Shown here one piece after another: positions 1 to 6,588 of a DNA stretch of 14,300 nt. The stretch is taken from the NCBI GenBank assembly GCA_927911515.1, contig CAKMQH010000014.1, forward strand, positions 1-14,300, written 5' to 3'. Under the pieces are notes generated by a model. The model was not told where the DNA came from, ran no database searches, and saw only the letters and a list, made by a program, of their open reading frames with translations. A program made the translations under genes and the position numbers. Every line of letters starts with the position of its first letter. Within the stretch, counting starts at the first letter, position 1. This stretch comes from an uncultured Neisseria sp. Lineage in GTDB: Bacteria; Pseudomonadota; Gammaproteobacteria; Burkholderiales; Neisseriaceae.

Positions 1-154
1 GATGTTTTGCATTGTTCGTAATAGTTTAAAGCTTTGTGTCTTAAGTCCGTAGAGTATGCCATGTTTAGACCTCAAAGTTGAGTATTGTACCATTTTGTTT
101 TTTAATTGACTATAGTTTCTACTGATCGGAGGTGTTTCATCATAACAGCGTAGG
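1..154. other. Non-coding stretch at the window start
   Basis: I see no convincing gene here. The stretch is AT-rich compared with the rest of the window, with a T-run near 94-105 and no open frame with a ribosome binding site. The short frame that opens near 132 rightwards is antisense to the LysM gene and is not credible. It is probably spacer between the LysM gene and whatever lies to the left. Confidence 0.5.
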
Positions 155-155
155 T

Positions 156-167
156 TTCAGACGACCT
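156..167 (-). repeat. DNA uptake sequence (exact, reverse)
   Basis: Reverse complement of AGGTCGTCTGAA, matching the 12-mer found throughout the window. Two more DUS-core copies follow at 186-197 and 200-211 (AC at the first two positions instead of AG), so three cores alternate in orientation over 56 bases. This copy could pair with the one at 186-197 as an alternative to the palindrome 185-212. Confidence 0.9.
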
Positions 168-179
168 TTACGCCCGTAT

Positions 180-212
180 AAAAAAACGTCGTCTGAAATT
201 TCAGACGACGTT
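180..212 (-). terminator. Rho-independent terminator of the LysM gene (DUS palindrome)
   Basis: Positions 185-198 and 199-212 are perfect reverse complements (14+14 bases, no spacer), built from two DUS cores back to back. Read leftwards, in the direction of the LysM gene that stops at 230, the stem is followed by seven U residues (complement of A180-A186). A strong stem followed by a U-run 18 bases past the stop codon is a classical intrinsic terminator. The loop must come from opening the central bases. Confidence 0.85.
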
Positions 213-229
213 GTGTTGTCGGCAATCTA

Positions 230-1510
230 TCAATATTTATTGATGTTGCTGTGGATATTGTATTGGTTGTGTTCCGTATCGTGGGAATCTTGCGGCTCGT
301 TGCGGACGTGCGGTTTGTCGTCAGACATGTTGTCTAAGTCGCGGCCGGGTTCGGATACGGTGTCGCCGATGTTGATGCTGGTCAGGTTTTCCAAAATGAT
401 GGCGGACGAGAGATGTTCGCCGGTACGGTACACCATAGCCAATGCGGTTTCTTCGGCAGGGATGGAAACATATTTGACGATGTTCTTACGGCCTTTTTTG
501 CCTTCTTCCAAATCGACTTTCACTTGGCGGTCGCGTTTGTAAATGCTCAAGACCGTGCCTTTGTCCAAGCCGTCGGCGGAACCTTTGTTCAGGGTAACGG
601 TTTGGAATTGTCCGGCCTCGTGTACGCCGTCGAGGATGGAGATGACTTTACCGTCGATGTGTTGCGTCGGCGCGTGCGGCATGATTTGGAAAGGCTCGGT
701 TTCGCCGTCCATTTTCAGCAGGAAATCGCCTTTGCGGATTTCGGAAACGGCTTCTTCCACGATCATAGGTTGCGCGGTTTGGGTCGGTACTTTCGCCAGC
801 GGGTGCAGGCGGGTGTAGTATTCGCCGTCTTTCAGGTATTTGCGGTCTTCGTCGGAAGCGGAGTCCAGTGCGCTGTTGGTGTAGGGCAGGGTGCTGACGA
901 TGCCGCTGAAGACGACTTCTTGTCCGAGGTATTTGCGGGTATCGGGATCAGTCAGGTCTTTGACGGCGCGGTAAACCAGATAGCGGCCGGGTTCGGTCAC
1001 GCCGTAGGCGTACACGCGTTCGCCTTTGCTGTACATGATGCGGTTGTCAGGGCCGTCGATCAGGCGCGGTGCGTCTTGGGTCTTCATTTGGTCGATGAAC
1101 TGCGGGTGTTGCATGAACATGCGGTAGAAGTTCACGTTGACGGTTTGGATGCCGTAGCCTGAAGAAGTTTCGCGAACGCGCGGGCTGAGTTTGATGACGG
1201 GAATGCCGTCATTGCCTGCGGAACTGTTTTCGAAGCCCAGTTGCGGGCGGCCGTTGACGTAGCGTAAAACCAACACTTGACCCGGATAGATCAGATGCGG
1301 ATTGCGGATTTCGCCGCGGTTTGCGCCCCAAAGGCGGTTCCACTGCCACGGGCTGTACAGATATTTGCCGGAGATGCCCCAGAGTGTGTCGCCGTTTTTC
1401 ACGACGTAGCGTTGCGGCGCATCGGGGCGCACTTTTAATGAAGTTGCTTGAGCGTGGGCGGAAATTGCCATGCCCGCGACACAAAGCAGGGTTATAATAC
1501 GTTGTTGCAT
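230..1510 (-). CDS. Secreted LysM-domain protein
   Basis: A 426-residue protein that probably acts in the periplasm or at the cell envelope, bound to peptidoglycan. Residues 1-20 form a signal peptide with an AHA cleavage site. Residues 35-83 form a LysM domain (YVVKNGDTLWGIS at its start, NPHLIYPGQVL at its end), the usual murein-binding module. The remaining ~340 residues match no enzyme I recognise. The last ~35 residues are rich in Asp, Asn and His and look disordered. The ATG at 1510 is preceded by AAGGGGA (complement of 1517-1523) at good spacing. It is transcribed away from def and ends at the DUS palindrome terminator. A protein of this architecture sits beside def in other Neisseria (from memory of meningococcal gene order). 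No catalytic motif is visible, so its role stays at 'LysM protein'. Confidence 0.9.
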   Translation of the reverse strand: MQQRIITLLCVAGMAISAHAQATSLKVRPDAPQRYVVKNGDTLWGISGKYLYSPWQWNRLWGANRGEIRNPHLIYPGQVLVLRYVNGRPQLGFENSSAGNDGIPVIKLSPRVRETSSGYGIQTVNVNFYRMFMQHPQFIDQMKTQDAPRLIDGPDNRIMYSKGERVYAYGVTEPGRYLVYRAVKDLTDPDTRKYLGQEVVFSGIVSTLPYTNSALDSASDEDRKYLKDGEYYTRLHPLAKVPTQTAQPMIVEEAVSEIRKGDFLLKMDGETEPFQIMPHAPTQHIDGKVISILDGVHEAGQFQTVTLNKGSADGLDKGTVLSIYKRDRQVKVDLEEGKKGRKNIVKYVSIPAEETALAMVYRTGEHLSSAIILENLTSINIGDTVSEPGRDLDNMSDDKPHVRNEPQDSHDTEHNQYNIHSNINKY

Positions 1511-1607
1511 AACCGTTCCCCTTGAAATTGATTCGGTTTGTCTTTAAATGATAAACGGAGAAAATGAAATGGCCGGGAGTTTGCAAAAACCGCCGTCCCC
1601 CTTTAAA

Positions 1608-1627
1608 AAAACGTCAATGGGCGTTTT
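1608..1627 (-). terminator. Possible intrinsic terminator or attenuator in the LysM leader
   Basis: AAAACGTC (1608-1615) can pair with GGCGTTTT (1620-1627) through an AATG loop, with one G-U pair. Read leftwards, the stem runs into a T-run (complement of A1605-A1611). It lies about 100 bases upstream of the LysM start, on that gene's strand, with no gene to its right that needs a leftward terminator. It could be a leader attenuator or may simply stop antisense transcription from def. No test of folding energy was possible. Confidence 0.35.
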
Positions 1628-1634
1628 GTGCGCA

Positions 1635-1663
1635 TTGAACAGAAATTCATTAACGCATATTTT
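1635..1663 (+). promoter_or_regulatory. Candidate sigma70-type promoter for def
   Basis: TTGAAC (1635-1640) is followed after 17 bases by TATTTT (1658-1663), a fair -35/-10 pair in the AT-rich part of the LysM-def intergenic region. An alternative nearer the gene is TTGTGA (1693-1698), 18 bases, TATGAA (1717-1722). Either would drive def rightwards. This rests on base matching only. Confidence 0.35.
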
Positions 1664-1790
1664 ATCATTGAATGTTAGTGTCATCACGGGAATTGTGAAG
1701 ACAGGCGCAAAATTTGTATGAAAACACACACAATCTGCTGCCGGACGCGTTGAATGCGCGTCCCGAGTATTGAAAAACGAAGAGAAAATT

Positions 1791-2294
1791 ATGGCTTTAC
1801 TGAATATCCTGCAATACCCCGACGAGCGACTGCACACCGTGGCGAAGCCTGTCGAGCAAGTCGATGAGCGCATCCAAAAGCTGGTCGCCGATATGTTTGA
1901 AACCATGTACGAAGCACGCGGCATCGGACTGGCGGCGACGCAGGTGGATGTGCATGAGCGCGTCGTCGTGATGGATTTGACCGAAGACCGCAGCGAGCCG
2001 CGCGTGTTCATCAACCCCGTCATTATTGAAAAAGACGGCGAAACCACTTACGAAGAAGGCTGCCTGTCCGTGCCGGGTATTTACGACACCGTTACCCGCG
2101 CCGAGCGCGTCAAGGTCGAGGCTTTGAACGAAAAAGGCGAGAAATTCACGCTGGAGGCGGACGGTCTGCTGGCGATTTGCGTGCAACACGAGTTGGATCA
2201 CCTGATGGGCATCGTTTTTGTCGAACGCCTGTCGCAGCTCAAGCAGGGTCGGATTAAGACCAAACTGAAAAAACGTCAGAAACACACCATCTAA
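1791..2294 (+). CDS. def: Peptide deformylase
   Basis: A 167-residue cytoplasmic metalloenzyme that removes the formyl group from the N-terminal Met of new proteins. All three family motifs are intact: GIGLAATQ (residues 44-51), EGCLS with metal-ligand Cys91 (89-93) and HELDH (133-137), whose two His bind the metal and whose Glu is catalytic. The length is normal. The frame is open back to a TTG at 1770, but the ATG at 1791 gives the usual start MALLNILQYPDERL and was chosen for that reason. The ribosome binding site is weak (a GAAGAGA-like run just upstream). It is functionally paired with fmt, 300 bases downstream. The two are separated by a DUS hairpin and a Correia element, so they may not be co-transcribed efficiently here. 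Confidence 0.97.
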   Translation: MALLNILQYPDERLHTVAKPVEQVDERIQKLVADMFETMYEARGIGLAATQVDVHERVVVMDLTEDRSEPRVFINPVIIEKDGETTYEEGCLSVPGIYDTVTRAERVKVEALNEKGEKFTLEADGLLAICVQHELDHLMGIVFVERLSQLKQGRIKTKLKKRQKHTI

Positions 2295-2313
2295 AAGCCG
2301 AATGATACGGTTG

Positions 2314-2380
2314 GACAGGTCGTCTGAAAGAAGGAAAGCGGCAGCGAGCCGTTGTTTTTCAAACTTTCAGACGACCTGTC
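2314..2380 (+). terminator. DUS inverted pair downstream of def
   Basis: Positions 2314-2330 and 2364-2380 are perfect 17-base reverse complements containing exact DUS at 2317-2328 (forward) and 2366-2377 (reverse), with a 33-base spacer. Pairs like this after neisserial genes are widely regarded as terminators. There is no downstream T-run, so efficiency is uncertain. It begins 19 bases after the def stop. Confidence 0.7.
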
Positions 2381-2403
2381 GCAATGTTTGCCGTTGCGCT
2401 ATA

Positions 2404-2560
2404 TATAGTGGATTAAATTGAAATCAGGACAAGGCGGCGAAGCCGCAGACAGTACAGCTAGTACGGAACCGATTCACTTAGTGCTTCAGCACCTTAGAGA
2501 ATCGTTCTCTTTGAGCTAAGGCGAGGCAACGCCGTACTGGTTTAAAGTTAATCCACTATA
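2404..2560. mobile_element. Correia repeat enclosed element (full length)
   Basis: A 157-base element bounded by perfect 13-base inverted termini, TATAGTGGATTAA (2404-2416) and its complement (2548-2560), with imperfect pairing continuing inward. The interior has the recognisable Correia sequence, including a GTGCTTCAGCAC hairpin (2481-2492) and AGAGAA/TTCTCT (2496-2510). The size fits the full-length class, which in the literature carries an IHF-binding region; shorter forms lack about 50 internal bases. It is non-autonomous and inserts at TA. Here it lies between def and fmt, 34 bases upstream of fmt, so it may supply a promoter, an RNA processing site or an IHF site to fmt (inference). Its right-hand final A doubles as the first base of an exact DUS. 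Confidence 0.93.
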
Positions 2561-2571
2561 GGTCGTCTGAA
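2560..2571 (+). repeat. DNA uptake sequence abutting the Correia element
   Basis: Exact AGGTCGTCTGAA. Its first A is also the last base of the Correia terminus. It ends 23 bases before the fmt start codon and has no inverted partner, so it probably does not act as a terminator. Confidence 0.9.
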
Positions 2572-2594
2572 ACCCATTTCCAAGGAGTTTCCCC

Positions 2595-3521
2595 ATGAAA
2601 GTCATCTTTGCCGGTACGCCCGATTTTGCCGCTGCCGCCTTAAAAGCCATTGCTGCCGCCGGTTTTGAAATCCCGCTGGTGTTGACCCAGCCCGACCGCC
2701 CCAAAGGGCGAGGGATGCAGCTTGCCCCGTCTCCCGTGAAGCAGGCCGCATTGGAATTGGGTTTGCGCGTGGCGCAGCCTGAAAAACTGCGCAACAACGC
2801 CGAAGCCCTGCAAATGCTCGAAGAGGTCGAGGCAGACGTAATGGTCGTTGCCGCCTACGGACTGATTTTGCCGCAAGACGTGTTGGATACGCCGAAACAC
2901 GGCTGTCTCAACATCCACGCTTCGCTGCTGCCCCGTTGGCGTGGTGCGGCGCCGATTCAGCGGGCGATTGAAGCGGGCGATGCCGAAACGGGCGTGTGCA
3001 TCATGCAGATGGACATCGGCTTGGATACCGGCAATGTGGTTAGCGAACACCGTTACGCCATCCAACCGACCGATACGGCGAATGAAGTACACGATGCGCT
3101 GATGAATCTCGGTGCGGAAGCGATTGTTGCTGATTTGCAACAATTAAAGGCGGAGGGTCGTCTGAAAAGCGTCAAACAGCCCGAAGAAGGCATTACTTAT
3201 GCACAAAAATTAAGCAAAGAAGAAGCGCGTGTCGATTGGAACGAAAGCGCGGCAGTGATTGAACGAAAAATCCGTGCCTTCAATCCTGTTCCCGCTGCGT
3301 GGGTCGAGTATCAGGGCAAACCGATGAAAATCTGGCGGGCTGAAGTAGTCGCGCAACAGGGCAGGGCGGGCGAAGTGTTGTCTTGCTCGGCTGACGGCTT
3401 GGTCGTTGCCTGCGGCGAGAATGCGTTGAAGATTACTGAATTGCAGCCTTCGGGCAGCAAACGGATGCCGATTGCGGCGTTTGCGGCGGGGCATAAGATT
3501 GAGGTTGGGACGGTTTTGTAG
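2595..3521 (+). CDS. fmt: Methionyl-tRNA formyltransferase
   Basis: A 308-residue cytoplasmic enzyme that transfers a formyl group from 10-formyltetrahydrofolate to initiator Met-tRNA. The N-terminal Rossmann-like domain carries NIHASLLPRWRGAAP (106-120). The catalytic trio is in place: Asn106, His108 and Asp144 (in MDIGLDTG). The C-terminal tRNA-binding domain starts around residue 205 and includes FNPVPAAW (229-236). Length is typical. The start is supported by AAGGAG (2582-2587), seven bases upstream of the ATG. An 11/12 DUS (GG at the start) lies in frame at 3155-3166 and encodes GRLK near residue 188, in the linker between domains. Upstream are def and the Correia element; downstream is a DUS hairpin, so the transcript probably ends there. 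Confidence 0.97.
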   Translation: MKVIFAGTPDFAAAALKAIAAAGFEIPLVLTQPDRPKGRGMQLAPSPVKQAALELGLRVAQPEKLRNNAEALQMLEEVEADVMVVAAYGLILPQDVLDTPKHGCLNIHASLLPRWRGAAPIQRAIEAGDAETGVCIMQMDIGLDTGNVVSEHRYAIQPTDTANEVHDALMNLGAEAIVADLQQLKAEGRLKSVKQPEEGITYAQKLSKEEARVDWNESAAVIERKIRAFNPVPAAWVEYQGKPMKIWRAEVVAQQGRAGEVLSCSADGLVVACGENALKITELQPSGSKRMPIAAFAAGHKIEVGTVL

Positions 3522-3542
3522 AAGCCGTTTGCAGACTCATTA

Positions 3543-3589
3543 ATTTTCAGACGACCTTTCTTCGGATAGCTTAGAGGTCGTCTGAAAAT
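3543..3589 (+). terminator. DUS inverted pair downstream of fmt
   Basis: Arms 3543-3557 and 3575-3589 are perfect 15-base reverse complements that contain exact DUS at 3546-3557 (reverse) and 3575-3586 (forward), with a 17-base spacer. It begins 21 bases after the fmt stop and probably terminates fmt. It also forms the left border of the macro-domain gene region. There is no clear T-run. Confidence 0.7.
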
Positions 3590-3654
3590 ATCAGTAGGGA
3601 AACATTTGGTTTTGTTGAACTGACGACAAGATTCCCCACGTTTAGGAGCAGATC

Positions 3655-4176
3655 ATGGCAGTGTTTGAAGTAGTCGAAGGCGATATTACGAAACTTGAAG
3701 TCGATGCCATCGTGAACGCCGCCAATTCCTCGTTGTTGGGCGGCGGCGGAGTGGACGGCGCGATTCACCGCGCGGCGGGGCGGGAATTGCTGGAAGAGTG
3801 CAGGCAGTTGAACGGCTGTCGCACGGGCGAAGCGAAAATCACCAAAGGCTACCGGCTGCCGGCGAAATTTGTGATTCACACCGTCGGGCCGGTTTGGTTC
3901 GGCGGACACCGCAGCGAAGCGGTCAAGCTGGCGGAGGCGTATCAAAATTCCCTGCTGTTGGCGCAAGAACACGGCATCCGCAGCATCGCCTTCCCCTGTA
4001 TCAGCACGGGCGTGTACCGTTTCCCCGCCGACTTGGCTGCCGAGACTGCTTTGGCGATTTTGAAAAAAACCTTGCCGCAGTGTCCGACTGTCGAAAAAAT
4101 CGTCTTCTGTTGTTTTTCGCCACAGGATGCCCAACGCTATCGGGCACTGTTGGAACGGGACGGAGCGGTCGTCTGA
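3655..4176 (+). CDS. Macro-domain protein, YmdB/MacroD-type ADP-ribose hydrolase
   Basis: A 173-residue single-domain cytoplasmic protein. Macro domains of this class remove O-acetyl groups from O-acetyl-ADP-ribose and can take ADP-ribose off acidic residues of proteins. The signature is clear: GDIT (9-12), VNAANSSLLGGGGVDGAIHRAAG (20-42, two overlapping motifs), where Asn24 and Asp34 match the catalytic pair of YmdB, and the phosphate loop STGVYRFP (117-124). The start has AGGAG (3644-3648) six bases upstream. It is flanked on both sides by inverted DUS pairs. The stop codon TGA is itself part of a DUS-like sequence at 4166-4177. It stands alone on its transcript, between fmt and rsmB, which are adjacent in the meningococcal order I recall. 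No toxin, sirtuin or ART partner is visible, so the substrate is unknown. Confidence 0.93.
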   Translation: MAVFEVVEGDITKLEVDAIVNAANSSLLGGGGVDGAIHRAAGRELLEECRQLNGCRTGEAKITKGYRLPAKFVIHTVGPVWFGGHRSEAVKLAEAYQNSLLLAQEHGIRSIAFPCISTGVYRFPADLAAETALAILKKTLPQCPTVEKIVFCCFSPQDAQRYRALLERDGAVV

Positions 4177-4177
4177 A
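4166..4177 (+). repeat. DNA uptake sequence (11/12) overlapping a stop codon
   Basis: CGGTCGTCTGAA, differing from the exact DUS only at the first base. Its CTGA part supplies the stop codon of the macro-domain gene (GTC GTC TGA), so the protein's C-terminal Val-Val-stop is written by the DUS. Confidence 0.85.
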
Positions 4178-4210
4178 AATCCCGAATCAGGCAAAACGGC
4201 AGATAAAAAG

Positions 4211-4252
4211 GTTTTCAGACGACCTTAGGTAAGTTTGAGGTCGTCTGAAAAC
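4211..4252. terminator. DUS inverted pair between the macro and PepSY genes
   Basis: Arms 4211-4225 and 4238-4252 are perfect 15-base reverse complements with exact DUS at 4214-4225 (reverse) and 4238-4249 (forward) and a 12-base spacer. It sits between two convergent genes (macro ends 4176 rightwards, PepSY ends 4312 leftwards), so it may end both transcripts. It closely resembles the pair at 3543-3589. Confidence 0.7.
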
Positions 4253-4311
4253 AGAAAAGCCGAACATGCAGTAGTCTGGCTTGCTATAAGAATCCATTAA
4301 TCAAGAATCGA

Positions 4312-4596
4312 TTAATCGTCGCAGTGGTTGTCGGTGTCCACTTTGATGACGCGGCCGCTTTGTGAGGAAACGTCCACATCGTATTCGGTACAGCCTCTGC
4401 GGATTTCGATTTCCCAAAGGCCTCTGCTGTAATCCACGTCGGTAACGCGACCGCCGCCGACGCGTTTTTTAGCGATTTTGACGGCTTGCGCTTGGGAGAT
4501 GGAGCGGGAATGTTTGTGCGGTGCCGCTGCGGCGGTCAGACTGCCGGAAACGAGTGCGGCGGAAACGGCAAGCAGGGAAAGGAAGCGTAAATTCAT
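4312..4596 (-). CDS. Small periplasmic PepSY-like protein
   Basis: A 94-residue exported protein. Residues 1-25 are a signal peptide with a hydrophobic core and a TAAAAP cleavage region. Residues ~34-88 look like one PepSY unit: an ISQAQAVKIAKKRVGG helix, a VTDVDY strand, WEIEIRRG, then YDVDVSSQSGRVIKVDTD. PepSY domains are small periplasmic folds often linked to protease inhibition or metal and redox sensing; no specific role can be assigned. Two cysteines (69 and 92) remain after export and could form a disulfide. The ATG at 4596 is backed by AAGGAT (complement of 4602-4607) and by a good promoter just upstream. It is divergent from rsmB and convergent with the macro gene. Confidence 0.85.
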   Translation of the reverse strand: MNLRFLSLLAVSAALVSGSLTAAAAPHKHSRSISQAQAVKIAKKRVGGGRVTDVDYSRGLWEIEIRRGCTEYDVDVSSQSGRVIKVDTDNHCDD

Positions 4597-4627
4597 GATG
4601 AATCCTTATGTGTGTTGAAAAGAACGG

Positions 4628-4656
4628 ACTATATGGATATTGTCATGAGCGGGCAA
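4628..4656 (-). promoter_or_regulatory. Promoter of the PepSY-like gene
   Basis: Reading leftwards, TTGCCC (complement of 4651-4656) and TATAGT (complement of 4628-4633) are separated by exactly 17 bases. The predicted transcription start is near 4620, about 25 bases before the ATG at 4596. This is the best sigma70-like match I found in the window. Confidence 0.55.
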
Positions 4657-4768
4657 TCGGATTAACACAATTTGAATCTTGCCCCGAACACCGCCCGAAC
4701 CGCTTGTGCGGCGTTTACATTTTTAACGAACAAATCGAACCACAGCAGTCATTTAAGGAATTGAATTT

Positions 4769-6026
4769 ATGAGTATGTCCCTCGCCCAAAAACTCGCCGC
4801 CGACAGCATTGCGGCGGTCGCCGAAGGGCGCAACCTTCAGGATGTGTTGGCGCAAATCCGCGCGGCGCATCCCGAGCTGACGGCGCAGGAAAACGGCGCG
4901 TTGCAGGATATTGCCTACGGCTGCCAGCGTTATTTGGGCAGCTTGAAACATATGCTCGCGCAGATGCTGAAAAGCCGATTGACAATCCGCAGCTCGAAAG
5001 CCTGCTTTTGGCGGCGATGTACCAACTGCATTACACGCGCAACGCGCCTCATGCGGTGGTCAACGAGGCGGTGGAGAGTATTGCGAAAATCGGGCGCGGG
5101 CAGTTCCGCTCGTTTGCCAACGCGATTTTGCGGCGTTTTTTGCGCGAGCGGCAGAAGCTGGAGGCTTCGTGCAAAAAAGACGATGTGGCGAAACATAACC
5201 TGCCGCTGTGGTGGGTAGCATACCTGAAAAACCATTATCCGAAACACTGGCACAACATCACCACCGCGCTGCAATCGCATCCGCCGATGACGCTGCGTGT
5301 CAACCGCCGCCACGGCAATGCCGAATCGTATCTGGAAAAGCTGGCGGCAGAAGGTGTTGCGGCTAAGGCGTTGGACGAATATGCGGTAACGCTGGACGAG
5401 GCGGTTCCCGTCAGCCGGTTGCCCGGTTTTGCCGAAGGGCTGGTGTCGGTGCAGGATTTCGGCGCGCAGCAGGCGGCGTATCTGTTAAACCCTAAAGACG
5501 GCGAACGGATTTTGGACGCGTGCGCCGCGCCGGGCGGGAAGACGGGGCATATGTTGGAATTGGCGGATTGTCACGTGACCGCTTTGGATATAGACGAAGG
5601 TCGTCTGAAAAGGGTGAAGGACAATCTCGACCGTTTGGGGTTTCAGACGACCGCTCTGGCTTGCGCCGATGCGCAGGACTTGGCGGCGTGGTATGATGGA
5701 AAGCCTTTCGACGCCATCCTTGCCGACGTGCCGTGTACCGCTTCGGGTGTGGCGCGGCGCAATCCTGACGTGAAATGGCTGCGCCGTCCGACCGATGCCG
5801 CCAAAACCGCCCGTCAGCAGGAGGCATTGCTGGACGCGCTTTGGCAAACCCTGACGAAAAACGGCAGAATGCTGCTTGCCACCTGCTCGGTGTTCGTCGA
5901 AGAAAACGACGTTCAGTTGCAAAATTCCTCAACCGCCACGCCGATGCCGAGCTGATCGAATCGCGTGTGCTTTTACCGAACAAACATCAAGATGGCTTTT
6001 ATTACGCGCTTATCAAAAAGCAGTAA
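4769..6026 (+). CDS. rsmB: 16S rRNA m5C967 methyltransferase, interrupted by two frameshifts
   Basis: RsmB (Sun/Fmu) methylates C967 of 16S rRNA using S-adenosylmethionine. Residues 1-~135 form the NusB-like RNA-binding domain; the rest is the Rossmann methyltransferase. Reading through both breaks gives about 419 residues, the family length. Key motifs, in repaired numbering, are DACAAPGGKTG (250-260, SAM binding), DVPC with Cys323, and TCS with catalytic Cys373, close to the E. coli positions 325 and 375. The start has AAGGAA (4755-4760). The first break is at the A-run 4970-4973: adding one A restores KKPIDNPQLESLLLAAMYQ. The second is at the A-run 5921-5924: adding one A restores the tail KFLNRHADAELIESRVLL, ending at 6026. 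Both look like single missing A residues. It heads the rsmB-DUF4390-ntrY-ntrX operon. As written, the gene would make only a short N-terminal fragment. Confidence 0.92.
5598..5653. repeat. Inverted DUS pair inside rsmB
   Basis: An exact DUS at 5598-5609 (forward) and an 11/12 copy at 5642-5653 (reverse) face each other within the coding region. Arms 5599-5610 and 5641-5652 are perfect 12-base complements. They encode GRLK and FQTT in the stretch after SAM motif I (repaired residues ~278-295). Confidence 0.85.
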
Positions 6027-6585
6027 ACGGCTGTTTGGAACGCTGCTGCTCGCCCTGTCGCTGAATGCGGCGGCGGAGGGCATCAGCGTGACCCGCTCCG
6101 AGGCGAAGCTGACCGAAACCGGACAGCTTTCCGTCAGCAGCCGTTTCCGCACCGATTTGCCCGACCAGCTCAAACAGGCGCTCCGGCAGGGCGTGCCGTT
6201 GAATTTCACTTTGAGCTGGCAGCTTTCCGCGCCTTCCATGCCGTCTTACCGCTTCAAGTTTGACCAGCTGCTCAACAGCGACAACACCATCCACTACAAA
6301 CTTTCCTTCCATCCGCTGACCAACCGCTACCGCATAACTGTCGGCACGTTTTCCACCGAATACGACACGCTCGATACCGCCTTGCGCGGCGTAGGGGCGG
6401 TTGCCAACTGGAAAGTGCTGTCCAAAGGCGCGTTAAACGGCGTTGCAGCGAAAGACACACAAGCCGAAATCCGCCTGCTGCTCTCGACGGCGAAGCTGCC
6501 CAAACCCTTCCAAATCAACGCATTGACTTCTAAAAACTGGCACTTGGATTCCGGCTGGAAGTCTCTGACCATCTCTCAGGAGTAA
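5992..6585 (+). CDS. DUF4390 exported protein
   Basis: A 197-residue protein of unknown function that commonly precedes ntrY in betaproteobacteria. Residues ~9-29 contain a basic region and a hydrophobic segment (LFGTLLLALSLNAAAEG), consistent with a signal peptide cleaved near AAA-EG. The mature part is beta-rich, with WQLSAPSMPSYRFKFD and a central YKLSFHPLTNRYRITVG stretch typical of the family. The frame extends to a GTG at 5965, but the ATG at 5992 places the signal peptide correctly and was chosen. This start lies inside the 3' end of rsmB (35-base overlap), so translation is probably coupled. The stop is three bases before the ntrY ATG. Its position suggests a link to the NtrY sensor, for example as a periplasmic partner, but that is inference. 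Confidence 0.88.
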   Translation: MAFITRLSKSSKRLFGTLLLALSLNAAAEGISVTRSEAKLTETGQLSVSSRFRTDLPDQLKQALRQGVPLNFTLSWQLSAPSMPSYRFKFDQLLNSDNTIHYKLSFHPLTNRYRITVGTFSTEYDTLDTALRGVGAVANWKVLSKGALNGVAAKDTQAEIRLLLSTAKLPKPFQINALTSKNWHLDSGWKSLTISQE

Positions 6586-6588
6586 ACC

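Noticed and set aside
413..1162. Long open frame on the plus strand across the LysM gene
   Set aside because: It is antisense to a gene with a signal peptide, LysM domain, ribosome binding site and terminator. Its translation is the Val/Ala/Phe/Gly-rich text typical of shadow frames in GC-rich DNA.
4296..4316. ATTAATC / GATTAAT inverted repeat at the PepSY stop codon as a terminator
   Set aside because: The stem is only seven AT-rich pairs with no U-run after it. The DUS pair at 4211-4252 is a better terminator.
3655..4596. Defence or toxin-antitoxin module made of the macro and PepSY genes
   Set aside because: The genes are convergent, on separate transcripts and without an ADP-ribosylating toxin, sirtuin or nuclease nearby. 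Only their adjacency suggests a link.
5775..6064. Separate small genes at the end of rsmB
   Set aside because: The frame ending at 6026 carries the true C-terminus of RsmB after a one-base gap; the one ending at 6064 is a shadow.
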